55,717 bases of DNA from Leptospira andrefontaineae (lineage in GTDB: Bacteria > Spirochaetota > Leptospiria > Leptospirales > Leptospiraceae), in contig NZ_RQEY01000024.1 of the NCBI RefSeq assembly GCF_004770105.1, positions 1-55,717 on the forward strand. The letters are read 5' to 3'. A program made the translations under genes and the position numbers. Positions within the stretch are counted from its first letter, which is position 1. Each line of letters opens with the position of its first letter. The notes beneath the pieces were generated by a model that did not search any database, had not been told where the DNA came from, and saw only the letters and a program-made list of their open reading frames with translations. Positions 31,365-38,707 of this stretch are shown piece by piece.

Positions 31365-31513
31365 ATAGATAAGAACGGATAAATAGATAAAAAAATCCAC
31401 ATAAATTCGACTTTTTTACTTATTGCAAAAGTGACATAATTCAAAATTCCGACAAATCTGAATTTTTCGGAAAACTGCTTTCAAATAATGTTCCGTTTTA
31501 GCACGGTGAATTT
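31365..31513. promoter_or_regulatory. Divergent promoter region before parA
   Basis: AT-rich 149-base gap between the cargo operon and parA. I see short A/T runs and an imperfect CCGA-containing dyad near 31447-31474 but no unmistakable -35/-10 for either side. Confidence 0.3.
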
Positions 31514-32233
31514 GTGAAGATAATTACTCTTGCATCTTTAAAAGGCGGAGTCGGAAAAACTACCGATGCTGTTTTTTTGGGGCAAGCGTATTCTTCCTTG
31601 GGGAAACGCGTACTTGTAGCGGACTTAGACCCAAACAACAATTTAACCGATTATTACCTCCGAAATATTTCCGTAGATGAAATCTCGGCTCGTAATATTA
31701 AGCATGTTTTCCTTGGAAGAATCGAGCTCAAGGACGCGGTATATCAAACCAGCTTTGGTCCTGACTGTATTCCTGCCACCCCAAAACTAGCCAGCATCAA
31801 TTCCGAATTGAATAACGATTTTGGAGCAGTTTTACTATTTGATAAAATGCTTAAGGAATCCGGGTATGATATTATAATTTTAGATACTCCTCCTGCAGAT
31901 TGTTTTGAACTTCGTGCAGGTGTTTTCGTGAGCGATCTGGTAGTCTGTCCAATCTCCTATTCACGGTGGACCATCCATGGTTATGAAATTCTGGAAGATA
32001 TGGTTTCAACAAATCGTAAGACCGGAAGGAAAATAGATTTAATTTGCCTGCCCTCAAATGTATCGCCAAAGAAGTCTGAAGGACTTTTGGAAATCACCGA
32101 TCAGATCCCGGTTCTACAAACTCACATCACTAGGAATGATGGGTTAGAAAATGCTGTGACCCTCGGTGCAAAACTAAAAGTGACATCGAATGCCTGGTCC
32201 CAGTTCCTGGACCTTGCTCACGAGGTGGCATGA
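31514..32233 (+). CDS. parA: ParA partition ATPase
   Basis: 239 residues, GTG 31514. Deviant Walker A KGGVGKTT at residues 10-17, ADLDPNNNLT (A'), YDIIILDTPPAD (Walker B). ParA uses ATP-driven binding on nucleoid DNA to position plasmid copies. The presence on a phage circle, with the gene overlapping a DUF3102 partner, indicates segregation of a low-copy lysogenic plasmid. Confidence 0.92.
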   Translation: MKIITLASLKGGVGKTTDAVFLGQAYSSLGKRVLVADLDPNNNLTDYYLRNISVDEISARNIKHVFLGRIELKDAVYQTSFGPDCIPATPKLASINSELNNDFGAVLLFDKMLKESGYDIIILDTPPADCFELRAGVFVSDLVVCPISYSRWTIHGYEILEDMVSTNRKTGRKIDLICLPSNVSPKKSEGLLEITDQIPVLQTHITRNDGLENAVTLGAKLKVTSNAWSQFLDLAHEVA

Positions 32234-32790
32234 TGGGAAATGAAAGGAAGAAAGAAGCAATCCTTGGGAGTCGAACCGGCTTTTCCCGAACCGAGGAAGC
32301 AAAAGATATCGTCGTTGATAGCGCCGCAAAAGACCTCAATGCACTGCATCAATCGATCCTCACATCCGGGAAAAACATGGTAAAGTTCGCGATCGAAGCC
32401 GGAGAGATCCTGACTAAGAAAAAGGCCGAACTTAAGCATGGAGAATTTTTACCCTGGGTCGAGGAAAATCTCACGTTCAAAATTAGGACCGCACAACGTT
32501 ATTTGAAAATTTACGAATCCCGTGACTCGATAAATGCGTCAGCGCTGACGCATTTGGAAGATGCTTATAAATTAGTTGCAGGCCCATCAACCTCAGAGAA
32601 GGAAATCAATCCAGATTTCGTGGATGGAATCGATCCAAAAATCCTGTATAAAAAATACCGGAATGGCGAATCTATCACTAAGTCCGAAAGAAAATCTCTT
32701 AGGGAATTTCTCACGTCCGAAAAGGAAAGAATACTTACGACTGCGAAATCCAAGGTCTCAAGAATTGAAGAAGAGCTAAAACATCTCTAA
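32230..32790 (+). CDS. DUF3102 protein, likely ParB-like partner
   Basis: 186 residues, ATG 32230 (4-base overlap with parA). DUF3102 core: AGEILTKKKAELKHGEFLPWVEENL, FKIRTAQRYLKIY. In other replicons this family follows parA as the DNA-binding partner. A 24-bp perfect palindrome lies inside the reading frame (32532-32555), possibly its own site. C-terminus is a charged coiled coil. Confidence 0.75.
   Translation: MMGNERKKEAILGSRTGFSRTEEAKDIVVDSAAKDLNALHQSILTSGKNMVKFAIEAGEILTKKKAELKHGEFLPWVEENLTFKIRTAQRYLKIYESRDSINASALTHLEDAYKLVAGPSTSEKEINPDFVDGIDPKILYKKYRNGESITKSERKSLREFLTSEKERILTTAKSKVSRIEEELKHL
32532..32555. repeat. 24-bp perfect palindrome inside the DUF3102 gene
   Basis: AAATGCGTCAGC followed directly by its exact reverse complement. 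It codes for INASALTH-type residues, so it is not free of coding pressure. A perfect 24-bp palindrome is rare by chance and suggests a centromere-like (parS) or recombination site. Confidence 0.85.
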
Positions 32791-32895
32791 TCCGGCAATT
32801 CGCTAACTGCCCAAATTTTTTCTTAGCAGAAATAAAAAAGTAGTACCCAAAAGAAATCCATGGTACTATCGTACCGAGTAGAGCATTTCGCTCAC

Positions 32896-33100
32896 CGACG
32901 TTTCAACAACGTTCCGCGTAAGGCAATCGGGGAGGTCAGAGCCCCCGAGTGCCACTCTCAAAAATTTCAAATAATAAAACTATGTCACATTAATGTGATT
33001 GACAATTTCTCCTTAATGGATTCTAGGTACGTACGAACTTAGGAGACATAACCTAGTTCATTGGCCGCTCTGACTTAAGGCCAAAAATGTTGAAACGTCG
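32896..33100. repeat. Nested inverted repeats closing a 205-bp domain
   Basis: 13-bp perfect arms CGACGTTTCAACA (32896-32908) and TGTTGAAACGTCG (33088-33100). Inside, GTCAGAGC (32935-32942) pairs with GCTCTGAC (33067-33074), and TTGGCC/GGCCAA (33061-33084) and CGGGG/CCCCG form further stems. The stems are alternatives where they overlap, as in a switching RNA, or form an origin cruciform. Confidence 0.65.
32985..32998. promoter_or_regulatory. 14-bp perfect palindrome TCACATTAATGTGA
   Basis: Within TGTCACATTAATGTGATTGACA, immediately followed by TTGACA-like text. CRP/FNR-type symmetry; probably an operator controlling rep or an origin site. Confidence 0.55.
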
Positions 33101-33192
33101 CGGACCTTCTCTCAGGAATCTTACCTAAGATATTTCCCCGACACAATGATAGAGTAGGGTAGAACAATTTCGGAATCTGCCTCACCCGTTCT

Positions 33193-33909
33193 ATGTCCGG
33201 GTTCCGAAATATGGAAATTAAAATGGAAGGAACGCATCTTCGTATCCCTAGCGGATTTATGCACGACAAACGGATCCACCCGAAAGAAAGATCAAACCTG
33301 TTCGCTGTATTAGGTGCATTTTGGAGTTTCGCAGGGAAAGGAAATACTTGCTATCCGGGGATAGGAAAAACGGCAGAAGATTTCGAGCGAACCAAAAAAA
33401 CTACTCTCTGTTCAAGATCCGGACTCGGAAAGAATTCTGTAGTGAAAGCAAAGAAGCGTTTAGCAGAACTCGGCTGGATTCAGGTAACCAGAGTAGGGCA
33501 GGGGAAAAACGATTTAGTATTACTACTCGAAAAGCCAATCGAGGTCGGGGCCGTAGTTTACCCGTCAAACGTCCAGACTCCCGTCAAAGGGAATTCAGAA
33601 ACTTTCAACGAAGATTCCGCGGAATTGCAGAATTCCTCTCCCATGGCAGGTTCGCCCGAAAGTGTACCGCAAGGGGAGGCGAGCATAGTACAAGAACATG
33701 TACAACTGAATATAGAAGAACATATTCCAAAGGCATTCGTTGAGTGGGCAAAAGGAAAATTGAGTCGATCCAGTGTTGAGCTTATTGTAGAAGCCTACGA
33801 GAAACAGGACACTACTTGTTGGGTAAATCCCTTCGGGCTGAACCAGCCGAGCACTTTGCACTTGATTTTCAAGAAATGGATGAGCGAGAAGTTAACGGTT
33901 ACAACATGA
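33193..33909 (+). CDS. rep: Plasmid replication initiator-like protein (winged helix)
   Basis: 238 residues, ATG 33193 (33211 or 33223 also possible). Residues ~60-115 match the helix_turn_helix_36 type (SGLGKNSVVKAKKRLAELGWIQVTRVGQGKNDLVLL). A low-complexity linker follows, then the FVEWAK ... EAYEKQDT ... CWV domain shared with 18817-19569. Location behind parA and beside structured DNA supports its role in lysogenic plasmid replication. Gene symbol is by role, not by sequence identity. Confidence 0.65.
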   Translation: MSGFRNMEIKMEGTHLRIPSGFMHDKRIHPKERSNLFAVLGAFWSFAGKGNTCYPGIGKTAEDFERTKKTTLCSRSGLGKNSVVKAKKRLAELGWIQVTRVGQGKNDLVLLLEKPIEVGAVVYPSNVQTPVKGNSETFNEDSAELQNSSPMAGSPESVPQGEASIVQEHVQLNIEEHIPKAFVEWAKGKLSRSSVELIVEAYEKQDTTCWVNPFGLNQPSTLHLIFKKWMSEKLTVTT

Positions 33910-34232
33910 CTTATCAATTTAAATTAGAAATCATCGTAGAGGGCAAGGTTTTTGAATATCCCTTGGTTACTTTCACCTTTAACGAGCGGGAGCAAGAACT
34001 AGGGCTATCTGTTCTGAGAACGGACTTAAGAGGTATATATGAGCTTTGGAAAGTTGAATTTTCCGATAATCTAATTGGCTCTGTCGTAGATGATAAGTCG
34101 GTTTTACACCGCATAATCATAAAAGATTTGGATGGTAAAATACTATACGATTTTGAAAAATCATACCCAATTTGGATTCCAAATTCAGAGCATCATGATT
34201 TCGCGTGGGCAAAGTTTTGGTTCGTTGAGTAA
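33906..34232 (+). CDS. Hypothetical protein
   Basis: 108 residues, ATG 33906 overlapping the rep stop (ATGA), which fixes the start. Mostly beta (QFKLEIIVEGKVFEYPLVTF). Not recognised. Confidence 0.55.
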   Translation: MTYQFKLEIIVEGKVFEYPLVTFTFNEREQELGLSVLRTDLRGIYELWKVEFSDNLIGSVVDDKSVLHRIIIKDLDGKILYDFEKSYPIWIPNSEHHDFAWAKFWFVE

Positions 34233-34250
34233 CCTTGGAGGATTAAAAAA

Positions 34251-34835
34251 ATGGGTATAGATTCTACGACTTTCTATTACGTTTTTAGTACGATAGCTCA
34301 ATCTTTTTCAGCGATCGTTGCATTGTCCGCAGTATTCTATCTGAAGCGGATTGATAGTATCGAGTCGGACATTCTTTTGAATGGAGATCAAGCAATGAGA
34401 GAATTAGAAAAGAGAAAAGATGAGCCGACATCTCAGAAATTTATTAGGGATATCGTTGCCTTGCTTCATTTTAAGTCTGTCAGCAAAATCCGCCCCAAGA
34501 TCTCCGAGATTCTTGATACCGGAGATGTGATATTCACTCCCGAAAATGGACACAAGGAAAGTCTTATAAAGCGCGAAAAGATCCAAGAATTTTTAGATGC
34601 TCTGAAAAAACTGGAAACATTACTCTCGACCGAAGCTAAAAACTACAAAAGCCAAATTGCCATTCCAATGGTAATTTTGATCGCAGCCTCACTTGTCTGT
34701 ATTGGATTCTCGGTTCAATTCGCAGGATATTCAGATGCACATAAATTGGTACTTTTGGCGATATTCATGCTTTTCTCAATTCTTGACCTTGGATTGTTTT
34801 TTTCGTTTATGAAAAAAAGCATCAGCCGATCGTAA
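34251..34835 (+). CDS. Membrane protein with cytosolic coiled part
   Basis: 194 residues, ATG 34251 with GGAGG 8 bases upstream. Hydrophobic helix at residues ~9-30, a charged ~110-residue cytosolic helix-rich part, and two helices at the C-terminus (IAIPMVILIAASLVCIGFSV; LVLLAIFMLFSILDLG). Could be superinfection-exclusion or ion-channel-like; unknown. Last gene of the plus-strand run. Confidence 0.6.
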   Translation: MGIDSTTFYYVFSTIAQSFSAIVALSAVFYLKRIDSIESDILLNGDQAMRELEKRKDEPTSQKFIRDIVALLHFKSVSKIRPKISEILDTGDVIFTPENGHKESLIKREKIQEFLDALKKLETLLSTEAKNYKSQIAIPMVILIAASLVCIGFSVQFAGYSDAHKLVLLAIFMLFSILDLGLFFSFMKKSISRS

Positions 34836-34865
34836 GCCGCTTCCTATGTGTGCAAAGCCTTGATT

Positions 34866-34882
34866 GAAGTCGACTCGACTTC
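34866..34882. repeat. 17-bp perfect palindrome between convergent genes
   Basis: GAAGTCGA-C-TCGACTTC, in the gap between the membrane protein stop (34835) and the zinc-binding gene (34895). No T tract follows immediately. Could slow transcription from either side. Confidence 0.4.
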
Positions 34883-34894
34883 CGATAATGTATC

Positions 34895-35134
34895 CTATGT
34901 CTCATTAGATTTTTTTGAGGCGAGAAGGGCGGTCGCTTTCTCATTGAAATCATGGCGAGAAAGATCCAGCATCGGAAATTCGTCCGACGAGAATCCACAA
35001 GCAGTGCAGGTGACTCTGTGTAAACGCCCTTCCCTATTAGGATTCTTGCGCCAAGAGTTTTTGATTCCAAACCAATTCCTGCAATTAGGACAAGCGAGGA
35101 GTTTTACGGTTTCGCCAATGATTCTACCGGTCAC
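34895..35134 (-). CDS. Small zinc-binding protein
   Basis: 79 residues from GTG 35134 (overlap with the upstream stop, GTGA). CPNCRNWFG and CTACGF form a likely zinc ribbon. Unknown role; last gene of a small operon. Confidence 0.55.
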   Translation of the reverse strand: MTGRIIGETVKLLACPNCRNWFGIKNSWRKNPNREGRLHRVTCTACGFSSDEFPMLDLSRHDFNEKATALLASKKSNET

Positions 35135-35367
35135 CCTAATGCCTCGTGAATCTTTTCACTAAGACGAACGATTGGGGCATACGCGCCCCTTTTAAGCGTA
35201 TTTGTGATTGTACCCGGATCTGGAGCATCGTCACCATATTTCTCTACAAGAATTCGATGTAACCCCCTAAGGCCGTGCATTTCAATTTGCCGCTCAATGT
35301 GTGCAGTATGAAATGCTTTATCCACCTCGCGGAATTTTCTTGATTGCGAAAATGATCTGATTTCCAT
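35131..35367 (-). CDS. Small protein, paralogue of 36738-36989
   Basis: 78 residues from ATG 35367. SRKFREVDKAFH, HIERQIEMHGLRGLHRI and VRLSEKIHE match SRKFRELDKAYH, YIQYHVDVHGFRGLARI and VRLSEKIWE of the gene 1.6 kb upstream. Helical, likely DNA-binding. The two flank the DUF6908- and DUF4942-like genes. Confidence 0.65.
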   Translation of the reverse strand: MEIRSFSQSRKFREVDKAFHTAHIERQIEMHGLRGLHRILVEKYGDDAPDPGTITNTLKRGAYAPIVRLSEKIHEALG

Positions 35368-35374
35368 TCTACAT

Positions 35375-36193
35375 CTATCCTTGAGGCGATGACCTTTTCC
35401 ATCGTTTGCTTTTCGTTCTGTCTCCCATACGATTGGATTCACCAAAGGCGTTGGAGATTATCCGATTTACTTTATCAAGTAGATCCATTCTTTTGAAAGT
35501 AACGTGAAAGTTTCCATTTTTATATCGATAGATACGTAGGTAAGAATCCTCAGCAATGATACCCGCGCTTTCGCTCGGTAGATAGAAACATCGAATTTTT
35601 GATTCTACTGAATGAGCATGGTCAGGGGGAGACTTCCCGTCTAGAATATGCAATATCCGCTCTATATCCTTAATTTTCGTCCCCGTTCTTCCCATATAAT
35701 TTCCTTGGAAGATAGCTAACTTTCCAACTCGGAAACTATCATTATTTATATACGTTCGATCAAGCTCTTTGAAAACCTTTATTACGCCTCGATTAAAGAT
35801 TATTTCCTTTTCCTGCTCCAATCTATCAAACGTTGCCATTACGTTGGATTCGCAAAAGACTGGAACATCCTTTGTTAGCTGCTTTTCAAACTCTTCGCGT
35901 GCACTTGCGTCCATAAGGTCGAATAGTCCAGCCTTTTCGCCAAGGTAATTCCATGCATTGCGATCGACAGACTTTCTAATTTCTTCGTTAAGTGACACAT
36001 CAAATTTCTCATCAAACCAAACGTGCTTCCGGTCAATATCTAGGCCAAGGGCATAAGAGGCGAATTGTTTGTGAAATGCCCCGGCTCTTTTATAGGCTGT
36101 GATCATCTCCTGGTAATTTCTAATCGACTGATCACGGGCCTCGATGAGGCCCGCGATTGAAAGCTTTTTTGCTATATTAACTTCCCGATTCAT
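35375..36193 (-). CDS. DUF4942-like protein
   Basis: 272 residues, ATG 36193. The C-terminal segment (IYRYKNGNFHVTFKRMDLLDKVNRIIS) has the pattern I associate with DUF4942, found beside phage methyltransferases. The N-terminal ~150 residues are helical. Reaction unknown. Basic tail (KSKRWKRSS). Confidence 0.5.
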   Translation of the reverse strand: MNREVNIAKKLSIAGLIEARDQSIRNYQEMITAYKRAGAFHKQFASYALGLDIDRKHVWFDEKFDVSLNEEIRKSVDRNAWNYLGEKAGLFDLMDASAREEFEKQLTKDVPVFCESNVMATFDRLEQEKEIIFNRGVIKVFKELDRTYINNDSFRVGKLAIFQGNYMGRTGTKIKDIERILHILDGKSPPDHAHSVESKIRCFYLPSESAGIIAEDSYLRIYRYKNGNFHVTFKRMDLLDKVNRIISNAFGESNRMGDRTKSKRWKRSSPQG

Positions 36194-36196
36194 GGT

Positions 36197-36607
36197 TTAC
36201 TTAAAGAACCCTTGCGCCTTAAGATTCTTGTCCCATTGGATAGAAAAGGATTTTACTGACCTGATCAGCTTAGGTCGATGAAGAAGGCCCACATCAGAAT
36301 TCCATACGAGAATCTGCTTTATACTCAAAGCACCATCTTGCCGAAATTCGATTGGGTTCAATTCAAGGTATTTTTTCCCTTTTTCCTCTTCAAAAGAGAC
36401 TTCGAAAACGATTTCAGGATCCCTCATCATATCCCCATTTTGTAAGTAATAATGTGCAACAGAGATCGTATGCAGCCCACGAGGCCCCTTCCCGACATGT
36501 TCGATAACGAGGTCCATGAAGCCATTTGCGCGAAGCTTGATGATTCCATTTCTTTTTAGGGCATCTATTCCCCCCGATTTTTCAATGCTTTGAAGTAAGT
36601 TTCTCAT
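36197..36607 (-). CDS. DUF6908-like protein
   Basis: 136 residues, ATG 36607. FMDLVIEHVG and AHYYLQNGDMMRDPEIVFEV fit the DUF6908 pattern (recalled, not searched). Together with the DUF4942-like neighbour it makes a pair common in mobile elements. Unknown function. Confidence 0.5.
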   Translation of the reverse strand: MRNLLQSIEKSGGIDALKRNGIIKLRANGFMDLVIEHVGKGPRGLHTISVAHYYLQNGDMMRDPEIVFEVSFEEEKGKKYLELNPIEFRQDGALSIKQILVWNSDVGLLHRPKLIRSVKSFSIQWDKNLKAQGFFK

Positions 36608-36657
36608 TTTATTTTCCTCGCGGTTTCGGTCGCGACCCGTAGCATAATGTAATTATG

Positions 36658-36688
36658 AAAAGTGTTGTATAAATTACAACACTTTTTT
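36658..36688. terminator. Perfect 12-bp hairpin, two-way terminator
   Basis: AAAAGTGTTGTA (36658-36669) and TACAACACTTTT (36675-36686), loop TAAAT, flanked by A runs on one side and T runs on the other, so it can terminate in both directions. It lies between 36738-36989 and 36197-36607 and may separate the two transcripts. Confidence 0.7.
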
Positions 36689-36737
36689 ACTAAAACCAGA
36701 GGAAATATTTGCAATTAAACTACGGTGATGTTTAAGT

Positions 36738-36989
36738 TTATTTAAAAGTTTCCCAAATTTTCTCGCTCAAGCGCACTTGAGACATGTAATAGTCTGGATT
36801 ATCGCGATCTCGGCCTAATGCTTTAATGATCCAGCTATAGCTGATGGGGTCTTCTGGAAATTTGTCGTTTATTATGCGGGCAAGGCCTCGAAATCCATGC
36901 ACATCGACATGGTACTGAATATATGCAAGGTGATATGCCTTATCTAATTCTCGAAATTTTCTAGATTCCTCATGTGAGTTGATCTTCAT
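36738..36989 (-). CDS. Small protein, paralogue of 35131-35367
   Basis: 83 residues, ATG 36989. Shares the SRKFRE-DKA-H, HG-RGL-RI and VRLSEKI blocks with the gene at 35131-35367. Helical, possibly DNA-binding. Ends in a terminator on its 3' side. Confidence 0.6.
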   Translation of the reverse strand: MKINSHEESRKFRELDKAYHLAYIQYHVDVHGFRGLARIINDKFPEDPISYSWIIKALGRDRDNPDYYMSQVRLSEKIWETFK

Positions 36990-37142
36990 TTCGTAGGCGT
37001 ATGCTCCGTACTAACGCTTACAAACTGTGCACAAAATGTCACCACTATTTATCTTAGAAAAGCTGTCTTTTTGCGCGAACGTCCCGGTGAGCACTACGGG
37101 GAAAAATGGAATACTATACGGAAAAGTAGCATTAGTTAAGAC
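36990..37142. other. 153-bp non-coding gap
   Basis: Downstream of the ParB-like gene and upstream of the small paralogue gene. A 15-bp dyad AGTTAAG-A-CTTAACT (37134-37148) overlaps the ParB-like stop codon. I see no clear promoter. Confidence 0.35.
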
Positions 37143-37796
37143 TTAACTTTTCTTCCACTCCTCTGATTTCCAGAAAGAAATTGGCGCAACCTTCTCTAGT
37201 TCATACTGTAGTTTTTGCCTTTCGTTTTTGATATTGTTTTCCTTTTCTAAGAGAATCTTCCATCGGTTATACTTTTCTATTTTCTCTTGGAACCTTTTCT
37301 TTGGGACCTCTTCCGCCTTGAATCGTCTTTTATTTTGGAAATCAACCGAGTATTGCTTTAAAGTCGACATGTGGATCCCGGTTATTTTATGGATGGAAGA
37401 TAGTGCGCCATGTTTTCCAATGGAGTCTTTGAATCTTTTGTAAACCATTGCACGCCGTTCGGAAGGCGAGACCTGTCTCCCTACTAGATTCAAGTGATAG
37501 ATAAGACGCTGCTCGACTTCTTGTGGGAGTTCTTTTTGAAATCTAATGGTCGGGACCAATATGCCCTTTTCCGACGCGATAGTTCCCCGGTTTCTTCCCG
37601 AGATAATGGTATAATCCATCCGGAGATACACTGCATGGAGGATTCCGTTTAGTTCGATTGATTGCCTAAGTTCTTCCAATCCCTCTTTATCAAGATAGTC
37701 GAACGGGTGAGAATCGTCCTTCGGAAATACAAATTTATTCGGGTCCTCGTAGTAAAGTTTTGTTGGTGCATATTTTTTGAGTTCGCTATTTTCCAT
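37143..37796 (-). CDS. ParB/sulfiredoxin-fold protein, second ParB-like gene
   Basis: 217 residues, ATG 37796. N-terminal ParB nuclease-like domain: DYLDKEGLEELRQSIELNGILHAVYLR, then DYTIISGRNRGTIASEKG; then an HTH-like stretch (SIHKITGIHMSTLKQYS) and a coiled-coil tail. It is far from parA, at the end of the lysis run. Could be a virion-phase DNA-binding protein or a second partition component. Confidence 0.75.
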   Translation of the reverse strand: MENSELKKYAPTKLYYEDPNKFVFPKDDSHPFDYLDKEGLEELRQSIELNGILHAVYLRMDYTIISGRNRGTIASEKGILVPTIRFQKELPQEVEQRLIYHLNLVGRQVSPSERRAMVYKRFKDSIGKHGALSSIHKITGIHMSTLKQYSVDFQNKRRFKAEEVPKKRFQEKIEKYNRWKILLEKENNIKNERQKLQYELEKVAPISFWKSEEWKKS

Positions 37797-37839
37797 CTAG
37801 CAAGGCTTTCGTTTTGTAGGAGAAGATCAAGAATAAACA

Positions 37840-37858
37840 TTGGTGGCAGTGCCGCCAA
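37840..37858. promoter_or_regulatory. 19-bp near-perfect palindrome upstream of the ParB-like gene
   Basis: TTGGTGGCA-G-TGCCGCCAA, one mismatch pair. Lies 44 bp before ATG 37796 in a 112-bp gap. Half-site TTGG-GGCA resembles the TTGGC of the immunity operators, so the repressor or the ParB-like protein itself could bind here. Confidence 0.5.
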
Positions 37859-37908
37859 AATGAGGAAAAGAGAAACGCCCATTTCTGGAGCGCTCTCGTT
37901 GAAGCGAT

Positions 37909-38367
37909 TTAAGAGGTAGGTGGAGTATCTTTGGAGAATAGAGATCCGGCGACACTTATCGCCTTTGCCGAAATGGATCCGAGATTTCCAAATTTTGCCC
38001 AGAGCAGTAGAGCAGTCGTTACTACAGAAACGGTTATGAACCAGATCTTTTCCATGAACACTTTCTTGCCGTATTCGTAAAATCCAACCATGGAGGCTTT
38101 GTCGCTCTCGCATTTGTTATAGGCCGCTTCGCCTTGCTTGAACTTTTCGGCTTGATCTCGGAATTTCTTTTCATACGAATAAAGAAGCTTTGCTTTCTCC
38201 AGATCACCTGCTTTTTCTGCTGCCTTTCCTTCTTTCTTTGCATCCTCCGCATACTGTTCGGATGTAGCCGCCTCCTTTTTAAAATCAGGAGGTTGAACCG
38301 AAGTGCAAAGAGCAAGTAGAAAGAGAAGGCTCAGTGTGGAAATTAGATACGCGTATGGTTTCTTCAT
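37909..38367 (-). CDS. u-spanin-like lipoprotein
   Basis: 152 residues, ATG 38367. N-terminal lipobox LFLLALC (Cys21) and a C-terminal membrane span (KIWFITVSVVTTALLLWAKF, ~107-126), with a charged helical linker between. An N-terminal outer-membrane anchor plus C-terminal inner-membrane anchor is the layout of unimolecular spanins, which fuse inner and outer membranes at lysis. Neighbours are holin- and endolysin-like. Confidence 0.55.
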   Translation of the reverse strand: MKKPYAYLISTLSLLFLLALCTSVQPPDFKKEAATSEQYAEDAKKEGKAAEKAGDLEKAKLLYSYEKKFRDQAEKFKQGEAAYNKCESDKASMVGFYEYGKKVFMEKIWFITVSVVTTALLLWAKFGNLGSISAKAISVAGSLFSKDTPPTS

Positions 38368-38395
38368 GGATAGTTCCTTTAAGATTTTTTTGCTA

Positions 38396-38707
38396 TTAAC
38401 TTGGTTCGGAGTCCTGTGACGGAGGAGGGGGGATATTCTGTCCGACTTTGAATGGGAGATACCGGAACGCCCAACCTAATCGTCGGGCAATAAAAGGACC
38501 GATGGCTGCAGCAATCAGAACTATTCCAAACGAGAAATAGGCAGGCCCACCGACCCACGGAATCTGACTTGGAGTATTCCTCAAATATAGAAGCCCTTCA
38601 AACCCGCAGGATAGGAGACCGAGAATTAGGCAGAACCATACGAGCCTCCTTTCCCTACTCTTCGCCTCCTTCTCTTCTTTTGTTTCTCTCTGAGCTTTCT
38701 TTACCAT
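38396..38707 (-). CDS. Holin-like membrane protein
   Basis: 103 residues, ATG 38707 overlapping the endolysin stop (TAATG). Charged N-terminus, then two membrane spans (LVWFCLILGLLSCGFEGLLYL; YFSFGIVLIAAAIGPFIA) and a P-rich tail. Two-span, small and in the lysis cassette: holin by position and shape. Confidence 0.6.
   Translation of the reverse strand: MVKKAQRETKEEKEAKSRERRLVWFCLILGLLSCGFEGLLYLRNTPSQIPWVGGPAYFSFGIVLIAAAIGPFIARRLGWAFRYLPFKVGQNIPPPPSQDSEPS

Larger units (their letters stand above)
32791..33192. other. Non-coding region before rep, probable origin/control region
   Basis: 402 bases with no credible gene, holding a 14-bp perfect palindrome, nested long-range inverted repeats and several hairpins (listed separately). 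Position between the partition gene and the initiator is typical for a plasmid origin. Iterons were not apparent by eye. Confidence 0.55.

Noticed and set aside
32860..33042. 60-codon ORF before rep
   Set aside because: It runs through the inverted repeats and palindrome and has no ribosome site.
37649..37882. 77-residue ORF with a hydrophobic start, upstream of and overlapping the ParB-like gene
   Set aside because: It overlaps the ParB-like coding region by 148 bases, and its C-terminal half is the shadow of that gene. No ribosome site is clear.
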